DNA of 64,000 nucleotides, taken from the NCBI GenBank assembly GCA_011317545.1, contig WUJK01000005.1:3038001-3102000 (forward strand), in the 5' to 3' direction. A program made the translations under genes and the position numbers. Below, in pieces: positions 56,809 to 64,000 of this stretch. Origin of the DNA: Coniella vitis. Its lineage: Eukaryota > Ascomycota > Sordariomycetes > Diaporthales > Schizoparmaceae. Below the pieces are notes generated by a model. It had not been told where the DNA came from. It saw only the letters and a program-made list of their open reading frames with translations, and did not search any database. How positions within the stretch are numbered: the stretch's first letter is position 1; each line of letters opens with the position of its first letter.

Positions 56809-57919
56809 ATGACGTTGCAGCCTCCAAGCCGCGAGGGCAAAATAGCCTTTGAGATTCCTGAACGAAGTGAACTTTCATGCTACACGTTTTACAAGGTTTT
56901 TGGCGAACTCGATCAAAACACCCCCGTGGTGATCCTCCATGGTGGCCCCGGCTCTGGTCACGATTCGCTGATTGGCTTCGCGAATTTATGGTCACAGTAC
57001 AACCTCCCGGTTATTTTCTACGACCAGGTCGGATGTGGTAACTCAACTCACCTACCTGAGACTGCTGGCGACGAGTCCCTTTGGAACATTGATCTTTTCA
57101 AACTAGAACTCGATAACCTTCTCGATCACTTCAATCTTCGCAGACAGAATGGTACAGGGTACCATATCTACGGCCATAGTTGGGGCGCGAACCTGGCTGC
57201 TTATTACGCTACATATCAGCCACTAGGCCTTCGCAGACTTGTCATAAGTAGCGGTATGGCGAGCAGACGTCTCTATCGACAAGGCTTGGAGTTGAGACGT
57301 GACGAGCTGCCCTCTGAGATGGCAAAGCGTATGAGAGAGCTTGAGAAGAGTGGCGCGTATGATCACCCAGAATACGAAGAAGCAATGAATGCTTTCATGA
57401 AGAAGTTTCTTTGTAGGGACGATCCATTCCCACCAGAGATCCTGGCAGCTCTACGCAAGCAAGATCAGGATAGAACGGTACAAGAGACAATGTAGGTTTC
57501 CAAACCATGGCTTTTACTGTCTTATCACTATTTTTCCCTGGTTTCAAGAACAAATATGTGTTAAAGCATTTATATACGCTTGTGCTTGCGTACCATAATG
57601 GAGTCTATATCCATCGTACTAAACATAGGGCTATAGGAATGGTCCGACACCGTTCGTTTTGATAGGTTCAACGCACGACCTGGATCTCACTCCTCGACTT
57701 GATCAGATCAAAGTCCCAACGCTCGTTTGCAACGGAGAATTTGATACGGCACATGACATCGCCCAAGTACCGTTCTTTGAGCTCATACCACGTGTACGCT
57801 GGATCACGTTCTCGAATGGATCTCACACAAGTCATATCAGCAGTGGAGGCTTGCGGGAAAAGGTATTCAAGACAATTGGGGATTTCTTTACTCAAGAAGT
57901 CGAATCCCAGTCTAGCTGA
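56809..57919 (+). CDS. S33-family alpha/beta hydrolase, proline iminopeptidase-like
   Basis: Two exons, 56809-57491 and 57637-57919, with a 145-nt intron (GTAGGT..ATAG, CTAAAC branch site), encoding 321 residues. The ATG at 56809 is the first in the frame. Family marks: the oxyanion HGGPG at 44-48, YDQVGCGNS near 76-84, nucleophile elbow GHSWG with Ser124, Asp264 in CNGEFDTAHD, and His291 in NGSHTSH. Proline iminopeptidases release N-terminal proline, or related amino acids or amides, from peptides, and relatives occur in fungal secondary-metabolite clusters. There is no signal peptide, so it should be cytosolic. It lies 1.4 kb downstream of the repeat-precursor gene on the same strand. A role in trimming the peptide products is possible but not shown; it could also be a general metabolic enzyme. 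Confidence 0.85.
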
Positions 57920-60900
57920 TATGGCAAATTTCAGGCATGTGGAATTAAATTTTCATCCTAACCCCCTCCATACTATGATAGTGAATGTGTTTGAACGTTT
58001 ATCATAAACCTCATGAAATTATTACAAACTCTGCACTAAGTACAGCCCAATGATCGCTGGTACGAACTTGTAAGCGGCTTTCATATTAATTACTGTAACG
58101 ATACGATCAAATAAATGCTCTATAGCTGTAAATCTGGGGTAACGTCTCGCTAAGGAATTCCAATCAAGAAGAAAGCTGGCGAGTGTGAACATCAATATAC
58201 AGCTTGTCTCTCACTGTCTCTGACAATCACAAGTGTATGCTCGCCAACAAAGGCCCATTCATTACTCTTGAAGAACTTATCCTGCTGAATCTCAAGACGC
58301 AGACTAGCCATCGTTAGCAGTTGTCTGAAGGTTCCAACAAAAACCAGATGAAATGGTCAATCGACATCGAAGCCGCCAAAGCCTACCAAACTCTAGCACT
58401 CGGAAGACGATCAATAGAGGACCAGAGCCGTAGAGCGCCCAGGTTTCGATGATCGGACTATACGCCATTTCATCAACGGTTAATAGGTGAAGATAGGAAT
58501 TGATGTGCGTAGTTTGGTGTTATAGGGATGACAAATGGGACCCGAGACCCGCAGTGAGCTGGAAAGGCTGTGTCCGAAACGAAACAGGCTTTAGATTATT
58601 GAGAATAAGCATTCTCTTGGTTCTCATACACAGGCAGTGACAAGACAGCTCTGTGAGATCTGGGCAACTCTGGTACAAGCGACCTCACGATGGTGCGTTC
58701 CGATTCCATAGCCCGAATACCTAGTAATTTACGGAAACGGGCCTGACAGTATTTATAAATATTAGTCATCCAGAATTGCATCTAATAACAGAAGTCCCAG
58801 GTGAGCAACAGACGCGCCAAAGCCGCTAACAAGCGTCGAAGTGATCCTCTATACGTGCCTGTGTGACCAATTAATATCGACAGAGGCGGGGATCATGCAA
58901 AGCACCCTAAACGTTCATTTCAACACGTCAGACGCGCACCCAGCCCCCCTCTTCAAAGTCCACTGTCCCTTTCCCCGCAGAAGGATCTTTTTTGCAGCAG
59001 AAGGATTTGTTTTGCAGCCAACAAAGTACAAATCAGCATCTTGAGCCGTACTACAGTACTCTACCTCTCATCTGGGCCGTACAACAGGAGCTCACATCCT
59101 ACAACTTGGGTTCTTGATTTTCTTCTTAGGAGATATAAGGCTGGGATAGCAGTGCAGTGGCTCTACATTAATACCTTGATCTCAGACTCGAGTAGCTTTG
59201 GCGGTTGACAACCAAGTATCCTATACTTTGCATATGAAGCCCTTTGTTATCAATATAACAGATTCAGTCACAACAGCATCCGAGACTGATATCCTGTAGG
59301 ATGCCTTAGTATTGATCGATGCATTGGCACATTGCATGTCCAGATTGACTGTTGCTATCACTGGCCACAATAGGAAGGTGGGATTAAATCGCACAAATAT
59401 CGTGTTCGCTTACGGCAGCGCCTGGTCTAGATCCAGTACGATCTCCGCCTACCACTCCATGGTATGCATGCTGGCCTGGCCGTCGGCGAAGCTGTTCCTA
59501 CAAGGGAGCCGTTGCCTTGTATCTAGAATAGGTTTCGCGTAGCATTAGCACTCAATATCAATTCTACGGCGTGTAAGACATGCGGATGTTCAGCGGTTTG
59601 ATGTGTCAGCGGCTTGTGTTTTTCCAACGTGAGGTACTACTCTGGATAAGTATCATTTTGAATACTATTAGCACGACTGGAGAGTATTGAGTCCTCCCCT
59701 GAAGCAACCCTTCCGAGTATCCTCTGGAGATATGCTGCATCCTTGTCACCTAGCATTCTCTGGTCGGCGTGGAGCAGGCAACTTCGAAATCGCAGCGTGT
59801 GAGAGCCATCGGGCCGTTAAGCCGGCCGAGGTTTGAAGCTTGGCTCAAAGCTACGCTGAGTCGGGATGCCTGGGGGGGGGGGAAGATACGCTCAATTAAC
59901 TTGTTGACCGAAAGGCTAGCTTTTGTAGAGAATTGAGAAATAAACAAGGTTGATAAAATAACAACAAATGGAAAACTAAGAAGTGGCTACTATGTAGTCC
60001 TAGGCTACCATTTATTTTACAGAGTAGTATACCGACAGACTATATTCAGCAAAACTCCTAGCATCTAATTATATCATGTATTGAGTTCCAATACTACCCA
60101 ACGTAGCATGTATGGATGAGACGGTGAGCATTCACGGCCTTCCTATACTCGTTTATACTGCAGGCTGACCAAAAGTTCACGGCTCATGCAAGGAATTATC
60201 TCTACCGAAGTAACTTTATCCCTTGATTACCCAAACCCTTGAAGGTTGCACCGGCGCTTTAGCCCAACATTGCCCTAGTTTATATCGAGTCCACTTGCTT
60301 TACGCCCACCACAAGGCATCTTAGCGCTGAAACCTGGAGATGCGAGTTTGAAGACACCACTGGACTGTACCTAAGTAGAGATACAAATAGGTTAAAGGGA
60401 TGTACACGCGCATGCCTCCTCAACCTTCCTGGACCCCCGCTACACTACCGGTAAAGCTGAACTTAGTGATAACAGGTTGGTGCTTTCGTAACGGGTCGAG
60501 GCCCCCATCCTCGCACAGCACTTCAATAACGAAGGGCGGGAAGATCTTGGCCGCAAATTCACCAATCCAAAAAGGGTATACGGCGCATAAGAGACGGGCT
60601 CTGTGCTGGAGCCGTGTAAGAGGGATGAGCACTATGTGACAGCACTTTGACCCTCACCCTGAAAGACTTCATGTTAGCAAAACAATAAACAAACGGATTT
60701 TTACTCCCATAGCGTATAAAATGATACATTGATTCTCTCTTTTGTTCTCCCATTTCGGTGGATGACTAAGCCCTCTTTTCATTCCATTTTCTTTCTATTG
60801 TACCCTAGTCGTCTACAGATTCGTATTATCGAATGGATCCTACTCAACAAAGGTGTTGACTGTGCCGTAGAGGAGCCGCTTTGCACGGATAACCTGGAAA

Positions 60901-61438
60901 CATAAGCCCCCAATGGAACCAAAGCCCCTGCCCGTGAAACGATAAACTGGGCCTTGACTGAATTCGGGTACATGCATACGCGAAGGTGACACGGAGTGGC
61001 GGCAAGTGGTAGGATTGGGAGTCTCCTTTCACGCGCGTCCGCGCTAATGTAAGGTTGAACAAAAGGGCGGGGTCTTGTTTTATTTGTTTGTCATGAACTG
61101 CCTTTTATGACCATTCCTCTTTGTAGGATTGGTCTTATATCTTTAATGCTACCGAGTCCAAGGCCGATAGGCCGAGGCTGACTTTTGATATGCCAGGTTT
61201 CATCACGCAAGCACTGTACATTGTGTTAGACAAATTAATCGTGGGTGTTGAATCATGATACTGGTTGTGTTCAAGTCGAGCCGTATGGTATTCGTTGATT
61301 GGGCAAATGCCCAATTGTTATATAAATCCTACTTCCGTACTGAATGAGACGACACCGAAGGACTGAGGGTTTTGCTTCCTAGCAGTTTCTATTGAATGAT
61401 CAGAGCTACCAAGGTTCTTACAAGCCCCTCTAGACAAC
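57920..61438. other. Long gene-poor region
   Basis: A 3.5-kb spacer, AT-richer, with no supported gene. Two minus-strand stretches look weakly coding (58781-58596, 61 codons, and a 39-codon frame ending near 58192), but I cannot join them. A G-run of 10 is at about 59872-59881. I saw no HxxHC motif of UstYa-type proteins in a scan by eye of 58-61.4 kb. Confidence 0.5.
61298..61315. promoter_or_regulatory. Inverted CCAAT-box pair upstream of the 2OG oxygenase
   Basis: ATTGGGCA-AA-TGCCCAAT is a perfect inverted repeat with 8-bp arms, so it contains ATTGG and CCAAT facing each other, about 125-140 bp upstream of the ATG at 61439. A TATATAAAT sequence follows at 61319-61327. CCAAT boxes bind the HAP/CBC complex, so this is a plausible core promoter. 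Whether the palindrome is an operator is inference. Confidence 0.5.
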
Positions 61439-62679
61439 ATGTTTGCCGACAATTCCTCCTCATTCTTCAATCTTCCTGTAACGCTCGATGCCGATGGATT
61501 GCGCGAGGAGCGCGTCCTCGGCAGTCGAGAAGACCACACACTTCACACTCACTGGAGGTCTCTTGAGGATCACTCTCTGTCAAAGTCGTCTCTTCTGGAC
61601 GGTTTTGCAAACAACATCCCACTGATCCGTGAAAAGGACTTCCTTAGTGACGAGGAATGTAATGCTATGTTGGAAATTCTCCAAACTCATAAGATAGTAA
61701 GAAGTTGATCTCATACAATGATTTGGCAGCCGGCTCACTTGATCCCTCACAGGGAATCTACAATACAGATCATGTCTGGCCGAAGGTTGGATGCGTTGGT
61801 ATTTCTCAAACGGATTACACCAAAGGTACCTCGGTCTTAATAGACTTTTCGTCCATCAACTGAGAATTAGACCTACTCTCTGCTCTGACAGCTGACCCCA
61901 ATGTATTTCCAGACAAGGACACGTATTTTAGACGCGTCAGTGGGGCCAGATCGCTCCACGATCGATGGAAAGAAGAAGCGGGGATTGACATCATGGATCG
62001 AATCGCGAAGTGTCTCCGCAACGCCACTGGTATGCCAGTCCGGTTAGCAGTTGAGGGTGAGAGAGAGTATTTCGCAGGCGTCGTCCGGGCCTTGGACAGC
62101 GGCATTCAAATCCACGCCGACTATGCACCTTTTGTAAGAATTTTGGAAAGGAAATCCCGCCACAAGACCAGCTTATCATGAACTCTCCACAAAGCTAACA
62201 AGTCCGTTTACAACACTACAGGAAGGCGCGAATTGGGAAATCGGGCGTATTGCTGCCCAGCTCTCCTGGAATATCCTGATCAACAAAATTCCGGGTGGTG
62301 ATACTTACATCTATGATAGGGAATGGAGGGCACCACAGGACGACCTCACCTGGAGAAAGGAGTTCCCGAAATACGCGTATAATCCTCAGATCGTCGAGGG
62401 CCGTGCTTTCAAGGTCATGAGCGCTCGCCGAGGCGATCTTACAATCTTTAACCCCAGGTATTTCACCTCCCTACCTACAAATGGCAAGATGACACTACCA
62501 CACATCTTTGACCCTGCTGCTAACAATTTTCGTTTTGATGTAGGAACTTCCATGAAGTTAGGGCCTGCGACATCCCAATTGGCGAACAGACAATTCCCGT
62601 TCGTTATACTGTGAGCTCTTTCATAGGGTATCTACCAAGTCAAGGAAACGAGCCAGCTACATTAGTGCTCTGGTCATAA
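61439..62679 (+). CDS. 2-oxoglutarate/Fe(II)-dependent oxygenase
   Basis: Five exons: 61439-61696, 61753-61825, 61892-62133, 62222-62457 and 62544-62679, encoding 314 residues; all junctions are GT..AG and in frame. The facial triad is visible: His185 and Asp187 (IQIHADYAPF, split by an intron just after), distal His273 in FNPRNFHEV (rebuilt by the last splice), and Arg290 in IPVRYTVSSF for 2-oxoglutarate. Between them, GRIAAQLSWNILINKIPGGD and TYIYDREWRAP fit the double-stranded beta-helix of prolyl-4-hydroxylase-like and related enzymes. The N-terminal 110 residues are of unknown type. The enzyme should hydroxylate or otherwise oxidise a small molecule or a peptide residue; proline in the repeat precursor 6 kb upstream is one possible target (inference). 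No signal peptide. Confidence 0.82.
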
Positions 62680-63609
62680 TTACTGCCTCCACGCAGGGGA
62701 TTGAAACTTTATTTCTATCTGCTGTTACAGTTGAGAATTTCAAATGGACCAAAGTAATAGCGGATGTTCTCAATCCTCATATCTAATTACAAGCGATCTT
62801 CTAAGCCTCGAAGTTCAGTACTATGACTAGCAACAAAACTATATTGAACATGAAGCGGTAGCAATTCTTACTTAGCAGCATAATTTCATAGATTCACGAA
62901 ACATCATGGTATCAATATTAGCCCTTAACGCCTGGGCCTTGAAATTATCTGTTGATGGAAATCTCTATATAATATACAATTTACAAGTGTCTAAAGCAGA
63001 TAGGACAAAACAATTTTATATACACTCCAAAACGTCGTGAATATACTAGTAATTGTTCGTGAGATTATTGTGTTAAGCTACTTATTATGGACATAATCAC
63101 CTGAAATTTAAATGGTTGTCCCTTTACGACAAATGCTGATGTAATTGTGTATAGTAAGGTAGACAAGTGTACCACTGTAGTACACATAGTATACTCGGAT
63201 ACTGGAATGGCAGTTTTTGCAGAATTCTTATATTTTACGAGAAGACATCGTTGAAAATAATACGCAATATTCTTATCTTGGCAAGCATGCCTGGAAAATG
63301 GGGCGCTTTGATAGCTGTGTTGCATTGCATAAGCTGCTACATTTTACATAGTATATACATTGTAATACGCGCGGAAACTGCGATAATACCCGCTCTGCTC
63401 GGTCTAGATCTCATCCCTTGCTGACATAGAGCTTACCTAGTTAGGTATAGGTGCTCGACCTAATTGGTACTTTTGCTTCTTCATTACGAATAGTCAGGAA
63501 CGCGTTATCATATTAATGCAACCTCGGTGAACAGTTACATACTGTAATGATCCTTGCCTGAATCCCTGATTCTGGAAGTACCTATAAGTTGTATATTAGC
63601 AGGTGGGGA
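62680..63609. other. AT-rich intergenic region
   Basis: About 0.9 kb without a supported gene. AT content rises toward the right end. TAGTACACATAGTATAC and ACATAGTATATACA sequences near 63179 and 63347 are degenerate forms of the dispersed palindrome. Confidence 0.5.
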
Positions 63610-63970
63610 AGTATTACCTTTAAGTCTTCGTACGTTATCGAGTAATATTAAGTATTATAAGTAATTAAGAGGGATTACCCTATTATATAAAATAATACTT
63701 AGATTTATAACTAAAGATTATAAGGAAACTATTCTAAATAGTAGGAAACTATCCGTCCTTATATCCTTCCGTTATTCCCTATTTATAGTAAGTATAGATC
63801 CTTAGATTATCTAGAGCGATAGGAGCGTTAGCTTATTTAGATTATTTAGATTATTATCGCTCTAACTATCTTAATTATTAAGGTAATCTATCCCTAACTC
63901 TAGGTTATACTACCTATATATCCCTTATATAAGAGATCCTATCGGTCCGTTATAGTTCCGATTTCTAATG
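63610..63970. repeat. Very AT-rich tract, probably RIP-mutated repeat
   Basis: Nearly all A/T with TA and TTAGAT-type steps and scattered single G and C. No open frame. This pattern is usual for fungal repeats damaged by repeat-induced point mutation (C-to-T at CpA), but I cannot identify the element. It includes the inverted repeat TAGAGCGATA (63812-63821) / TATCGCTCTA (63855-63864). Confidence 0.6.
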
Positions 63971-64000
63971 CTATATTGCGTTGGCCTGTTCCTGTGACCT

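Overview
The window is nuclear DNA of a filamentous ascomycete (Pezizomycotina). Genes carry short introns with GT..AG ends and CTAAC-like branch sites. The gene set (HET-domain protein, calcofluor-white-hypersensitive family, Axl2-like polarity protein, Prp6, Sub1) is typical of that group. A dothideomycete is my best guess, but no marker here proves it. I count 17 protein-coding genes supported by sequence, one decayed protease-like pseudogene joined to Ty3/gypsy integrase scraps, and several long non-coding stretches.

Layout. 0-11.2 kb: a conserved unknown protein (-), an acidic coiled-coil protein (+), a FAR1-type zinc-finger protein (+), a mosaic of pseudogene and retroelement debris (6.3-7.7 kb), and a secreted double-psi beta-barrel protein (-). 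11.2-16.3 kb is gene-poor. 16.3-48.1 kb is the housekeeping block: Efm6-like methyltransferase (-), Axl2-like protein (+), Ptc2-type PP2C phosphatase (-), mitochondrial KH/PPR protein (-), dysferlin-domain Mug65-like protein (-), calcofluor-white-hypersensitive protein (+), Prp6 splicing factor (-), PXA/PX/nexin-C sorting nexin (-), Sub1/PC4 coactivator (+) and an APC amino-acid/GABA permease (-). I rebuilt the exon structures by hand; every junction keeps frame and restores family motifs.

From 48 kb the character changes: long AT-richer spacers, a HET-domain gene (51.4-53.9 kb), then a small secreted repeat protein (54.9-55.4 kb), an S33 proline-iminopeptidase-like hydrolase (56.8-57.9 kb) and a 2OG-Fe(II) oxygenase (61.4-62.7 kb). 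The window ends in a very AT-rich tract (about 63.6-64.0 kb) that looks like mutated repeat DNA.

The most interesting item is the secreted repeat protein. It has a signal peptide, a pro-region ending in a Lys-Arg site, and six near-identical 15-residue repeats each ending in Arg. Part of the array was duplicated recently: two 105-bp units differ at one base. This is the architecture of Kex2-processed repeat proteins and of fungal ribosomal peptide precursors. The nearby oxygenase and peptidase could be tailoring enzymes for a proline-containing repeat peptide. No UstYa-type (HxxHC) gene was seen, so if this is a pathway it is not the standard dikaritin set. That link is inference.
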